A DNA stretch of 6,436 nucleotides from Candidatus Dormiibacterota bacterium (GCA_003151665.1 PLYD01000203.1:1-6436), one strand, 5' to 3'; shown: positions 1 through 6,229, numbered from the stretch's first letter. Translations and numbers: made by a program. The notes: generated from the letters alone by a model not told the origin.

Positions 1-432
1 GCACTGCCGTTCGGATTCTTCGGTGGTCAGATCTCAGACCGCATACGGCGCCGCAAGATATTCGTTTATCTGGCAGGCGCGGCTCAGTCGTTCGTCGCGC
101 TGGTGTTCATCGCGTTCTATCCGAAATCGGTTCCGCTCGTGTATGCCCTGGGAGTTGCCTATGGGGTCGGCTATGGGCTCTATTTCGCGGTCGACTGGGC
201 GCTCGCGTGCGACACCCTGCCTGACAAAACAAAGTCCGCGAAGGACATGGGACTCTTCCACATCGCGCTGACGCTTCCGCAAGCCATTCTTCCATTGTTT
301 GGCGGCGCGCTCATCGACTATCTCAACCAGCACATGGCTGCGAACTCAGGCTACCGCGTGGTCTTCTCGAGTGCCGTGCTCTTCCTGTTTGTCGGTACGG
401 TCCTGGTGAGTCGCATCAAGTCCATACGCTGA
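1..432 (+). CDS. MFS transporter, C-terminal part (5' end outside the window)
   Basis: The frame is open from base 1 to the TGA at 430-432 and gives 143 residues, so the start and roughly the N-terminal two thirds are missing. Near the visible N-terminus, GGQISDRIRRRK (residues 8-19) matches the major facilitator loop motif (G-x3-D-R-x-G/R-R-R/K), which in a C-terminal half would be the loop 8-9 copy. About four hydrophobic segments follow (near residues 20-39, 45-63, 84-103 and 120-138), fitting TM9-12. The segment from DWALACDTLP to GLFHIALTLPQ (residues 65-94) resembles a conserved stretch in a subgroup of bacterial MFS proteins. It should be an inner-membrane secondary transporter; the substrate cannot be read from this fragment. 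Its last 87 bp overlap the 3' end of the convergent GT87 gene. Third codon positions look less GC-rich than in the other genes, judged by eye only. Confidence 0.85.
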   Translation, partial: ALPFGFFGGQISDRIRRRKIFVYLAGAAQSFVALVFIAFYPKSVPLVYALGVAYGVGYGLYFAVDWALACDTLPDKTKSAKDMGLFHIALTLPQAILPLFGGALIDYLNQHMAANSGYRVVFSSAVLFLFVGTVLVSRIKSIR

Positions 433-1701
433 TCCATTTCGCCGAACAGCGACCAGCGCGGCAATCCAGATGGCGGTGATGCCGACGACCCCGAACTCCG
501 CCATCAGCCTCAGCACCACGATGTCGGCGTGGCCGGAGACCAGGACCAGCTGAAACCAGTTGTGGCCCGGGCCGATCAGGGCCCACCCCAACGCCACCAG
601 CCCGAGCACCACCCAGTCGCGACGCCGGACCGCCCAGGCGATCAGCACGAGCATCGGCAGGAGCAGCAGCACCAGGTGGGTGCCCCATGAATAGCTCGCG
701 ACCAGCGGTCCGACCGCCACCACCGCGGCGGCTTCCAGAGCGCGTCCGGGCTGGCCACTGCGAGGCTTTTGCAGCACCCAGAACGTGATGGCGAGCGCCA
801 CCAGCGCGATGGCGGTGGTGATCAGGCGCGCGGCCGGGCTCGTATCTCTGACCGCGCCCAGGAACGTGCCCGGGTCGATCAGACGCGCCACGGTGCCGCC
901 GGGAGAGTGGTTCTCGAACAGGCCGGTTCCGCCGGCGAGTACCGGGGCGACCTTGAATAGATATTCAGTGAGGTACTGCGGGACTGCGAGCAGCCACAGC
1001 ACGACGCCGGCGACAGCGGCCGCCACCACCATCCGCCATCGCCTCCCCCACAGCAACAGCAATCCGAGCGGAACCTGGAGCAGCTTGATCGCGACAGCAA
1101 TGCCAAGCGCCGCCCCACCCCACCACCGATCGCCGGCTACCCATGCCATCAGCCACACACCGCTCAAGGCGACCAGGACGAGATTCACCTGCCCCTCATC
1201 AAAGTTGCCGACAACGGGCTCGAACCCGATGACCACCAGGACCAGAAGCAGCGCCAGCTGCCAGTCGTTGACACCAATAGCGCGCATGGTGGCCCACAAG
1301 AACACGAGTACGGAGATTTGCAGGACGCCGATGACAATCGCCAGCTGCAAGTGAGGGTCCGCTCCCACCAGCGGCTGAAGCAGCCAGGCGACGGGAAGGG
1401 GAGTCACGTACTGAGCGCCGGCAAGGGGCAACGGAGTGAAAGTGCCTGGAGTCGGCGCGCAATTCTGGAGCACGCACAGGTCGTATGGGTCATGGCCCGA
1501 AGCGATGCGCGCAGCGGCGGCCAGATAGTTGGCGCTGAAGTCAGCCGGTAGCGTGCCCGACAGTGCGGGCAGGACGATGGTCCGCCAGATGTAGACGGCG
1601 GCAATCGGGGGCGTCGCGATTGCCAAGAGCAGCGTTCGAAAGCCGCGATGGTCGAGCGGAGTTCTACGACTGGGCAGGGCAGAGGTCGGCTCGCCGATCA
1701 C
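346..1701 (-). CDS. GT87-family (DUF2029-type) polytopic membrane glycosyltransferase
   Basis: This 451-residue protein has about ten or more hydrophobic segments, the first at about residues 22-46. Family hallmarks are visible. An acidic residue follows TM1 in the PADFSANYL segment (Asp54), and the GHDPYD element sits at 69-74. GQVNLVLVALSG (170-181) precedes a TM, a lysine is at 206 in AVAIKLLQVP, and there are later ENHSPGG and SYSWGTHLV loops. GT87 proteins (for example actinobacterial alpha-mannosyltransferases) use polyprenyl-phosphate sugars to build envelope glycans outside the membrane; the sugar and acceptor here are unknown. Cys76 and Cys81 in the first large loop could form a disulfide if it is extracytoplasmic. 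The start is GTG at 1701. No Shine-Dalgarno is obvious upstream, but any later start would cut TM1. After the last TM (ends near 420) a charged tail of about 30 residues is encoded antisense to the MFS 3' end. Confidence 0.85.
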   Translation of the reverse strand: MIGEPTSALPSRRTPLDHRGFRTLLLAIATPPIAAVYIWRTIVLPALSGTLPADFSANYLAAAARIASGHDPYDLCVLQNCAPTPGTFTPLPLAGAQYVTPLPVAWLLQPLVGADPHLQLAIVIGVLQISVLVFLWATMRAIGVNDWQLALLLVLVVIGFEPVVGNFDEGQVNLVLVALSGVWLMAWVAGDRWWGGAALGIAVAIKLLQVPLGLLLLWGRRWRMVVAAAVAGVVLWLLAVPQYLTEYLFKVAPVLAGGTGLFENHSPGGTVARLIDPGTFLGAVRDTSPAARLITTAIALVALAITFWVLQKPRSGQPGRALEAAAVVAVGPLVASYSWGTHLVLLLLPMLVLIAWAVRRRDWVVLGLVALGWALIGPGHNWFQLVLVSGHADIVVLRLMAEFGVVGITAIWIAALVAVRRNGSAYGLDATHQDRTDKQEEHGTREDHAVA

Positions 1702-1747
1702 CGACGCGATTATCAGGTGTCGCTACGGACCGATTGGCTTGGATCCG

Positions 1748-1787
1748 ACAAATAAACGAGGCGGCGCCTGCAGCGGACACCGCCTCG
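1748..1787 (-). terminator. Terminator-like hairpin with T-rich run in the leader of the GT87 gene (possible attenuator)
   Basis: On the minus strand the arm CGAGGCGG (1787-1780) pairs perfectly with CCGCCTCG (1764-1757) across a 15-nt loop. It is followed directly by TTTATTTGT (1756-1748), which has seven T in nine bases. That is the layout of an intrinsic terminator read toward the GT87 start at 1701. Because it lies before the gene and no other minus-strand gene precedes it, an attenuation role is the simplest reading. On the plus strand there is no T-run after the hairpin. Termination in vivo is not shown by sequence alone. Confidence 0.5.
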
Positions 1788-1805
1788 GCCGGCTCCGTCG
1801 GGTGA

Positions 1806-1896
1806 CACGCATCTTGGTTACTGCGCCTTGCGGCCGTTGCCTACTTTTGGAGGCCAACCCTGCGTGAACTGCGGCGGATCCGGCGTCGCTACAGTT
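1806..1896 (-). promoter_or_regulatory. Candidate structured 5' leader RNA of the GT87 gene
   Basis: Read on the minus strand, AACTG (1896-1892) can pair with CAGTT (1871-1867). CACGCA (1866-1861) pairs with TGCGTG (1811-1806), and inside that pair GGTT (1859-1856) pairs with AACC (1819-1816). Within this frame sit two small hairpins: GCCT/AGGC (1854-1851 and 1842-1839) around an A-rich loop, and GCC-GCAA-GGC (1834-1825), which has a GNRA-type tetraloop only on this strand. The order is putative promoter, folded element, terminator-like hairpin, gene, which resembles riboswitch or attenuator leaders. I could not match it to a known riboswitch consensus. The inner stems are short, so chance pairing is possible. 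Confidence 0.3.
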
Positions 1897-1918
1897 CAAT
1901 TTGGCCCCTTATAGCGCG

Positions 1919-1956
1919 ACTGTCAAGTGGTCCGTTTTCCCAGCACGACGGACAGT
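1919..1956. repeat. Inverted repeat, possible operator between the divergent genes
   Basis: ACTGTC (1919-1924) is matched by GACAGT (1951-1956). A second pair, GTCCGT (1930-1935) and ACGGAC (1948-1953), lies inside and shares three bases of the right arm. The repeat covers the minus-strand TTGACA and lies about 75 bp before the start of the acyl-CoA synthetase gene. A repressor bound here could therefore affect both directions. No regulator gene is visible in the window, so this role is inferred. Confidence 0.3.
1921..1926 (-). promoter_or_regulatory. Possible -35 element of the GT87 promoter
   Basis: The minus strand reads TTGACA, a perfect sigma70-type -35, at 1926-1921. At 17-nt spacing the -10 position reads CAAATT (3 of 6 matches). 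A better-looking TATAAG lies only 7 nt downstream and would be badly spaced. The -35 is therefore good and the -10 poor. It is placed to transcribe the leader described at 1748-1896. Confidence 0.3.
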
Positions 1957-2014
1957 GTGAATCAAGAGGTCTGACCCGCTTCAGCAAGTGCACAATAGTG
2001 CGAGAAATCTTCGC

Positions 2015-2020
2015 GGAGGT
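2015..2020 (+). promoter_or_regulatory. Ribosome-binding site of the acyl-CoA synthetase gene
   Basis: GGAGGT matches the anti-Shine-Dalgarno sequence well and is the only good site near the start. It lies 11 nt before the TTG at 2032, which is somewhat long. No ATG, GTG or TTG occurs in frame between the upstream stop (1996-1998) and 2032, so TTG is the best supported start. Confidence 0.65.
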
Positions 2021-2031
2021 GGCTCGCAATC

Positions 2032-3672
2032 TTGGGCAAGCTCAGCTACGTTCACGGCGCCAGCGCAGTTCCCCTGCTGGGCGAGACCATCTTTCAAAAC
2101 CTGCGCCGCACAGCCGAACGTTTTGGTGAACAAGAGGCGCTGGTGGTGGTGCACCAGGATCATCGCTCCACGTATGCCGAGCTCGTCGATCAATGCGAGA
2201 CCATCGCCCGCGGCCTCGTCGCGCGTGGCGTGCGCAAGGGCGATCGCGTTGGCATCTGGGCGCCCAATCGCTTCGAGTGGGTGATCGTTCAGTACGCGAC
2301 CGCGGCGATCGGAGCAATCCTCGTCAACATCAACCCCGCTTACCGCACCTCGGAGCTCGAGTACGTGCTCAATCAGTCGGGCATCAGCTTCCTCATCTTG
2401 TCCGCGCGCTTTCGCCAGGCGGATTACGTGGCGATGCTCGCCGAGGTGAAAGGTCGCTGCCCCGAGCTAAGGGAGGCGCTCGTCCTGGAGGACGGTTGGG
2501 CAGCGCTGCAACGCGACGCCGAGAAGATCAGCATCGACGAGCTGCACGAGATCGAAGGGTCGTTGCAGTTCGACGACCCGATCAACATTCAGTACACCTC
2601 AGGCACCACCGGCTTTCCAAAGGGCGCGACGCTGACCCACCACAGCATCCTCAACAACGGCTACTTCATCGGCGAGACCCTGAGATATTCGGAAAAGGAC
2701 CGCGTCTGCATTCCGGTGCCCTTCTATCACTGCTTTGGGATGGTGCTGGGCAACCTTGCGTGCACCACTCACGGAGCGATCATGGTCATACCCGGCGAGG
2801 CCTTCGACCCGATCGCTGTCATGGAGACTGTCGAGAAAGAGCGCTGCACCTCGCTGTACGGCGTGCCGACGATGTTCATCGGCGAGCTCGATCACCCGCG
2901 CTTCAAAGATTTCGATTTCAGCTCGCTGCGAACAGGGATCATGGCCGGGTCGCCCTGTCCGGTCGAGGTTATGAAGAAGGTGCAGACGGTGATGCACATT
3001 CCGGAGATGACCATCGCCTACGGGATGACCGAAACCTCTCCCGTCTCGACCCAGTGTGCGACCGATGACCCATTGGAACGGCGCGCCTCAACTGTCGGCA
3101 GGGTGCACCCGCACGTCGAGATCAAGATCATCGACCCGGCGGCCGGCAACGTTGTTGCGCGCGGCGAGACCGGCGAGCTGTGCAGCCGCGGTTACCTCGT
3201 GATGCGCGGGTACTGGAACAACGAGGAGGCGACTGGTCTGGCCGTAGACGCGGCGCGGTGGATGCACACCGGGGACCTGGCGACGATGGACGAGGAGGGG
3301 TACGTCAACATCGTCGGTCGGATCAAAGACATGATCATTCGCGGCGGCGAAAACATATACCCGCGAGAGGTCGAGGAGTTTCTCTACACGCACCCCGACG
3401 TCGCGGACGTCCAGGTCATCGGCGTGCCCTCCGAAAAATACGGCGAAGAGGTCATGGCCTGGGTCAAGCCGCGCGATGGCGCCAAGGTGACGGGCGAGGA
3501 GCTGGCCGCCTGGTGCAAGGGCAAGATCGCTTCGTTCAAGATTCCGCGCCACTGGAAGCTGGTCGACTCGTTCCCGATGACGGTCACGGGCAAGGTGCAG
3601 AAGTTCAAGATGCGCGAGGCCGCGGTCGAAGAGCTAAGGCTGGAGAAAGCGGCAGGAGTAAGAACCGCCTGA
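2032..3672 (+). CDS. Long/medium-chain acyl-CoA synthetase (AMP-binding, FadD/ACS family)
   Basis: This 546-residue protein, a normal length for the family, activates a fatty or other carboxylic acid to acyl-AMP and then acyl-CoA in the cytoplasm, feeding beta-oxidation or lipid synthesis. The adenylation core motifs are all present. The P-loop [11 protein letters not shown] is at 188-198 and YGMTET at 330-335. The [13 protein letters not shown] region starting at His412 carries the ATP-ribose-binding Asp415. The hinge [16 protein letters not shown] is at 429-444, and TGKVQK at 519-524 holds the catalytic lysine Lys521. The N-terminus [16 protein letters not shown] is typical of stand-alone acyl-CoA synthetases and supports the TTG start. 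The gene stands alone, diverges from the GT87 gene and ends 11 bp from the convergent hypothetical gene. Chain-length preference cannot be read from the sequence. Benzoate- or aryl-CoA ligase activity is less likely but not excluded. Confidence 0.93.
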   Translation: MGKLSYVHGASAVPLLGETIFQNLRRTAERFGEQEALVVVHQDHRSTYAELVDQCETIARGLVARGVRKGDRVGIWAPNRFEWVIVQYATAAIGAILVNINPAYRTSELEYVLNQSGISFLILSARFRQADYVAMLAEVKGRCPELREALVLEDGWAALQRDAEKISIDELHEIEGSLQFDDPINIQYTSGTTGFPKGATLTHHSILNNGYFIGETLRYSEKDRVCIPVPFYHCFGMVLGNLACTTHGAIMVIPGEAFDPIAVMETVEKERCTSLYGVPTMFIGELDHPRFKDFDFSSLRTGIMAGSPCPVEVMKKVQTVMHIPEMTIAYGMTETSPVSTQCATDDPLERRASTVGRVHPHVEIKIIDPAAGNVVARGETGELCSRGYLVMRGYWNNEEATGLAVDAARWMHTGDLATMDEEGYVNIVGRIKDMIIRGGENIYPREVEEFLYTHPDVADVQVIGVPSEKYGEEVMAWVKPRDGAKVTGEELAAWCKGKIASFKIPRHWKLVDSFPMTVTGKVQKFKMREAAVEELRLEKAAGVRTA

Positions 3673-3694
3673 GTCCAGGCTGGCTAGACCAGGC
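3667..3694. repeat. Short inverted and direct repeats at the convergent gene junction
   Basis: Only 11 bp separate the two stop codons (3672 and 3684). GCCTG (3667-3671) can pair with CAGGC (3676-3680) around a 4-nt loop. CTGG (3680-3683) can pair with CCAG (3689-3692). CCAGGCT occurs twice (3675-3681 and 3689-3695). No T-run follows on either strand, so this is at best a weak bidirectional terminator. Confidence 0.25.
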
Positions 3695-4400
3695 TCTCAT
3701 ATGGGAATGCTGCGGCGAAAGGTTCGTATAGCAGCAGCACCTGGTCGATCGGCATTACGTCGCGCAAGAAGATCGCGCCCGCCGCGACCCCTGCCGACCC
3801 GACGATGCCCGATCCGTCGTGAGGAGCGTTTTGCTCCGCCCCCTCTTGCGCCGCCCGAAACGAGTTGGTCCGCCCTGTCTGGTCGGCAGTGGCGATCGCC
3901 AGCTTCCACGCGGCCGAATAAAGGCCCGCTGGATCCAGCTCGTCGGGCGCCACGGGCACCGCTCCAATCGTCCCTGCGGGAGGTGCTGCCGTCGGCGGCT
4001 CGGACAGCACCTTGGCGACGGCGGCCACCTCAGCTTCAGCTTCGCCGGCCAGCGACGGCAGCTTCTGGAGAAACGCCGCGATCTGGCGGTCGACCGAGGG
4101 AGGCGGCTCGTAGCCCGGCCCCGGCAGCACCGTCGCGAACGGGCGGTAGATCGCTGCGAACTGCAGCGGGTACAGCTGCTCCCTGACCAGGATCGCGAGG
4201 GCGACGACCTGCGCCGACTCGAGCGCCGCTGCCGCCGCAGGCTCCGGCAGCGCCTTTGCGATCGCCTGCTTGATCTGGGCAACCCTGAACCCGCTGGTGA
4301 AGGCATTGACCATGGCCTCGTCGGCCCCTGAGAGCAACGGATCCAGCAGCTGCTCCATCGCGGTATTGGTGGGTCGCTGGCGGGAAAGGATTCGCGCCAA
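3684..4400 (-). CDS. Conserved-looking hypothetical protein, Ala-rich, internally duplicated
   Basis: I do not recognise the family. From the TTG at 4400 it has 238 residues, mostly Ala-rich predicted helix, with a Pro/Ala linker at about 134-152. It has no signal peptide and no clear membrane segment. Residues 62-93 and 202-233 align without gaps at an offset of exactly 140, with 13 of 32 identities, including the shared pattern Q-x4-Y-x-P-F-A-x3-P. This suggests two related halves. The start is uncertain. The frame stays open upstream to beyond 4478 and reads protein-like (TVEQWRWIALARIL spans the TTG), but offers only CTG starts. The CTG at 4478-4476 would overlap the glpX stop (CTGA) and give 264 residues. 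The gene follows glpX closely on the same strand and is probably co-transcribed; a role tied to sugar metabolism would be guesswork. Confidence 0.75.
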   Translation of the reverse strand: MARILSRQRPTNTAMEQLLDPLLSGADEAMVNAFTSGFRVAQIKQAIAKALPEPAAAAALESAQVVALAILVREQLYPLQFAAIYRPFATVLPGPGYEPPPSVDRQIAAFLQKLPSLAGEAEAEVAAVAKVLSEPPTAAPPAGTIGAVPVAPDELDPAGLYSAAWKLAIATADQTGRTNSFRAAQEGAEQNAPHDGSGIVGSAGVAAGAIFLRDVMPIDQVLLLYEPFAAAFPYESLV

Positions 4401-4474
4401 AGCGATCCAGCGCCACTGCTCGACGGTCAGCGACTTGCCGGAAGCGGCCAGGAACTGCCCGGCTTCGGTGGCGC

Positions 4475-5473
4475 TCAGCGGGTGCCCGGACGCGCGACCA
4501 CCTGCTCGGGCAGCAGACCTTTGTCGCGGAGCTTTTCGATCGGGTGATAGGCGTCGACTATTCGCATCGTCCCCGAAGCGGAGCGGAGCACCATCGACTG
4601 GGTGAACGCGTAAACGTCCTCGTATCGCACCCCTTTCAGCAGCTCACCCGAGGTGATGCCGGTGGCGGCGAAGAAGAGGTTGTTGCCTGAGCAGAGATCG
4701 TCGATCGACAAGACCTTGCCCGCGGGGTGACCCTCCTTGGCCGCGACCTTGCGCTCGTCCTCATCGCGCAGCAAGAGCTTGGCCTGCATGTCGCCGCCGA
4801 TCGCTTTGACGGCGCAGGCTGCCAGCACGCCTTCGGTCGACCCACCTGACCCCATCATGCAGTGGATCCCAAACCGCATCTCGAGCGCTGCCTCTAACGC
4901 GCCCGCCACGTCGCCGGCGGTGATCAGTTTGATGCGCGATCCGACCGCCCTGATCTGGGCGATGATCTCCTCGTTTCGCGGGCGCTCCAGCACGACCACC
5001 GTCAGCTCCTGCGGGGATAGACCCTCCGCCTTGGCAATCCGGCGAAGGTTCCACTCGACAGGCATATCGAGGTCGATGACTCCACGCGCCCGCCGCCCGA
5101 CCACGAGCTTTTGCATGTAGTGCACGTGGGTGGTGAACATGGTGCCGCGCTCAGCGAGGGCGATGACGGAGATGGCCCCAGGCAAGCCGGCCGCGGTCAG
5201 GCTGGTCCCCTCGATGGGATCGACCGCCACATCGAGCTCGGGTTCGAGGCCGTTGCCGATCTCCTCCCCGAAGTACAGCATCGGCGCCTCGTCCTTCTCG
5301 CCCTCTCCGATGACCACGGTGCCTTTCATGTCGACCGAGGCCAGCGCGCTGCGAATGGCCTCGACCGCGCGCCCATCGGCGCCCATCTTGTCGCCGCGGC
5401 CTTGAAGGGGAGCTGCCGCCAAGGCCCCGGCCTCGGTTACCCGGAGCAACTCCAGGGCTAGGTTTCGGTCCAT
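4475..5473 (-). CDS. glpX: Fructose-1,6-bisphosphatase class II (GlpX)
   Basis: GlpX hydrolyses fructose 1,6-bisphosphate to fructose 6-phosphate in gluconeogenesis; some relatives also use sedoheptulose 1,7-bisphosphate. From the ATG at 5473 it has 332 residues, close to E. coli GlpX (336). The metal and substrate residues fall at the same numbers as in E. coli: Asp33, Glu57 in GEGEKDEAPML, and Asp85, Glu88 and Thr90 in VDPIEGTSL. A glutamate at 214 in GSGGSTEGV fits E. coli Glu213. The C-terminal FAATGITSGELLKG and MVLRSASGTMR blocks are also present. I prefer this ATG over the in-frame TTG at 5485 because MDRNLALEL matches the usual N-terminus. The TTG does have a GGGGGTGAG stretch upstream, so it stays possible. 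An oddity is GRGDKMGAD, where Met replaces the Asn usual in GRGDKNxAD. The gene is followed by the hypothetical gene, probably in one transcript. Confidence 0.95.
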   Translation of the reverse strand: MDRNLALELLRVTEAGALAAAPLQGRGDKMGADGRAVEAIRSALASVDMKGTVVIGEGEKDEAPMLYFGEEIGNGLEPELDVAVDPIEGTSLTAAGLPGAISVIALAERGTMFTTHVHYMQKLVVGRRARGVIDLDMPVEWNLRRIAKAEGLSPQELTVVVLERPRNEEIIAQIRAVGSRIKLITAGDVAGALEAALEMRFGIHCMMGSGGSTEGVLAACAVKAIGGDMQAKLLLRDEDERKVAAKEGHPAGKVLSIDDLCSGNNLFFAATGITSGELLKGVRYEDVYAFTQSMVLRSASGTMRIVDAYHPIEKLRDKGLLPEQVVARPGTR

Positions 5474-5651
5474 TTCTTGGTCCAATTAACCACTCACCCC
5501 CGTCGACATTGCGCCGGGTAGCGTATCCGAATCCCTTGCTGATGCCGCGCCGCCGGATTGGCAGCCGGCTCGACTCCACCTAGAGGTCATTCTTGCTGGC
5601 CGGCCGGGCAGATCGCCGCCTGAGGCGTTGAATGATGTCGCGGATTGGGCT
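5474..5651. other. Intergenic region between bactofilin and glpX
   Basis: I see no gene in these 178 bp. After the bactofilin stop there is no hairpin followed by a T-run on the minus strand, so readthrough into glpX is possible. The region contains a GC-rich palindromic patch around 5597-5610 (GGCCGGCC core) and one copy of a short repeat also found at the end of the upstream tRNA nucleotidyltransferase-like gene. A glpX promoter may lie here, but I could not pick out a convincing one. Confidence 0.5.
5571..5590 (-). repeat. Short repeat, copy downstream of bactofilin
   Basis: The minus strand reads GACCTCTAGGTGGAGT. The same string with two extra A (GACCTCTAAAGGTGGAGC) occurs at about 6247-6230, where it includes the stop codon of the tRNA nucleotidyltransferase-like gene. 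The two copies flank the bactofilin gene in the same orientation. The shared part is 15 bases with one 2-base gap. Confidence 0.4.
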
Positions 5652-6161
5652 CTAGAAGAACTCACCCCACATCTTCCTCACCCGGCCGACCGGGTTAGGG
5701 ATGCTCTTCGCCGCCACGACCGCCGGGCGTGACGCCGCATCGATGACCACTTTGTCCTCCCGCTCGGGCACGCCTTCGGGGTGGACTCTGATCACGCCGT
5801 GGTGAACCCCACCCTCCTGCACCACCAGCGCACCCACCTTGGCATCGCCCTCGAGTCGACCGGTGCTGGTGATCTTCAGCCGGCTGGAGGCCACAATGTT
5901 GCCCCGCACGAACCCGGCGAGAGTCACTTTGTCGCTGCGGATGTCGGCCTCTACATGGGCCTCGGCGCCGATCCACAGATCACCATCGCACTCCACCTGG
6001 CCGCTGAAATTGCCCAATATCTGGCCGCCGCTCTTCAGCTGCAGCCGTCCGGCCAGCGTGTCATCGAGACCGAGAATCGTCGACTTCGGCTCGATGCCAT
6101 AGGGGTCGGGTCCCCCGTTGCTCCCCGAAATCGCGACCGTCTCCACCCCAATGTCCGTCAT
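5652..6161 (-). CDS. Bactofilin family polymer-forming cytoskeletal protein
   Basis: This 169-residue protein carries the bactofilin (DUF583) beta-helix domain at about residues 35-125. The domain is visible as regularly spaced Gly/Val/Ile repeats: GRLQLKSGGQILGNFSGQV, then DLWIGAEAHVEADI, VTLAGFVRGNIVASSRL and TSTGRLEGDAKVGALVV. Bactofilins assemble into non-polar filaments without nucleotides and act as scaffolds for cell shape, envelope enzymes or chromosome anchoring. The N-terminal 34 residues are polar with no membrane segment. The C-terminal tail ends in basic and aromatic residues (RVRKMWGEFF), which might touch the membrane or a partner (inference). The ATG at 6161 is well supported by GGAGGT at 6171-6166, 4 nt upstream. 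A weak promoter-like pair, TTTCGG (6230-6225) and TATGCT (6207-6202) with 17-nt spacing, lies in the 78-bp gap after the tRNA nucleotidyltransferase-like gene. No peptidase M23 gene, a frequent bactofilin partner, is in view. Confidence 0.9.
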   Translation of the reverse strand: MTDIGVETVAISGSNGGPDPYGIEPKSTILGLDDTLAGRLQLKSGGQILGNFSGQVECDGDLWIGAEAHVEADIRSDKVTLAGFVRGNIVASSRLKITSTGRLEGDAKVGALVVQEGGVHHGVIRVHPEGVPEREDKVVIDAASRPAVVAAKSIPNPVGRVRKMWGEFF

Positions 6162-6165
6162 CTGG

Positions 6166-6171
6166 ACCTCC
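6166..6171 (-). promoter_or_regulatory. Ribosome-binding site of the bactofilin gene
   Basis: The minus strand reads GGAGGT at 6171-6166, inside a longer AAGGGAGGT stretch, 4 nt before the ATG at 6161. It is a strong match at slightly short spacing and fixes the start of the gene. Confidence 0.7.
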
Positions 6172-6229
6172 CTTACCCAGCCCCCCAGCTATTCCCCTGG
6201 CAGCATAGCGGCTGCGACGCCGGGCCGAA

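Larger units (their letters stand above)
1702..2031. other. Divergent intergenic region between the GT87 gene and the acyl-CoA synthetase gene
   Basis: These 330 bp carry no convincing ORF. Going left to right they hold a minus-strand terminator-like hairpin (1748-1787), a nested inverted-repeat region (1806-1866), a second inverted repeat with arms 1867-1871 and 1892-1896, a TTGACA on the minus strand (1926-1921), an inverted repeat around it (1919-1956), and the ribosome-binding site of the plus-strand gene (2015-2020). Both flanking genes must be driven from here. I found no convincing -35/-10 pair for the plus-strand gene. Confidence 0.7.

Noticed and set aside
785..1354. A 189-codon plus-strand ORF antisense to the GT87 gene
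   Set aside because: Its product is a low-complexity Thr/Ser/Arg-rich string with no domain, and the minus-strand frame is clearly the membrane protein. It is a high-GC shadow.
1806..1866. Resemblance of CACGCA plus GGG to the start of the c-di-GMP-I riboswitch
   Set aside because: The rest of the consensus (AGGGCAAACC, the GAAA tetraloop and the receptor pattern) is absent, so I did not name a class.
1820..1900. tRNA-like pieces (a GTTCAAT string and an A-rich loop) in the intergenic region
   Set aside because: No acceptor stem, T-arm pairing or anticodon arm can be built around them on either strand.
2193..3068. A 291-codon ORF in another plus-strand frame inside the acyl-CoA synthetase gene
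   Set aside because: Arg/His-rich nonsense composition, fully overlapped by a protein with all family motifs.
3667..3700. A bidirectional terminator between the acyl-CoA synthetase and the hypothetical gene
   Set aside because: The stems are only 4-5 bp and no T-run follows on either strand, so I list it only as repeats.
3819..4331. Plus-strand ORFs antisense to the hypothetical gene
   Set aside because: They are Arg-rich shadow products. The minus-strand frame has an internal repeat and normal helical composition, and follows glpX in the same direction.
5486..5590. A 34-codon minus-strand ORF starting ATG and ending TAA directly before the TTG at 5485, in frame with glpX
   Set aside because: No good ribosome-binding site, and Ser/Gly/Ala-rich sequence without features. 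It is more likely untranslated leader than a leader peptide, though a role as an upstream ORF cannot be excluded.
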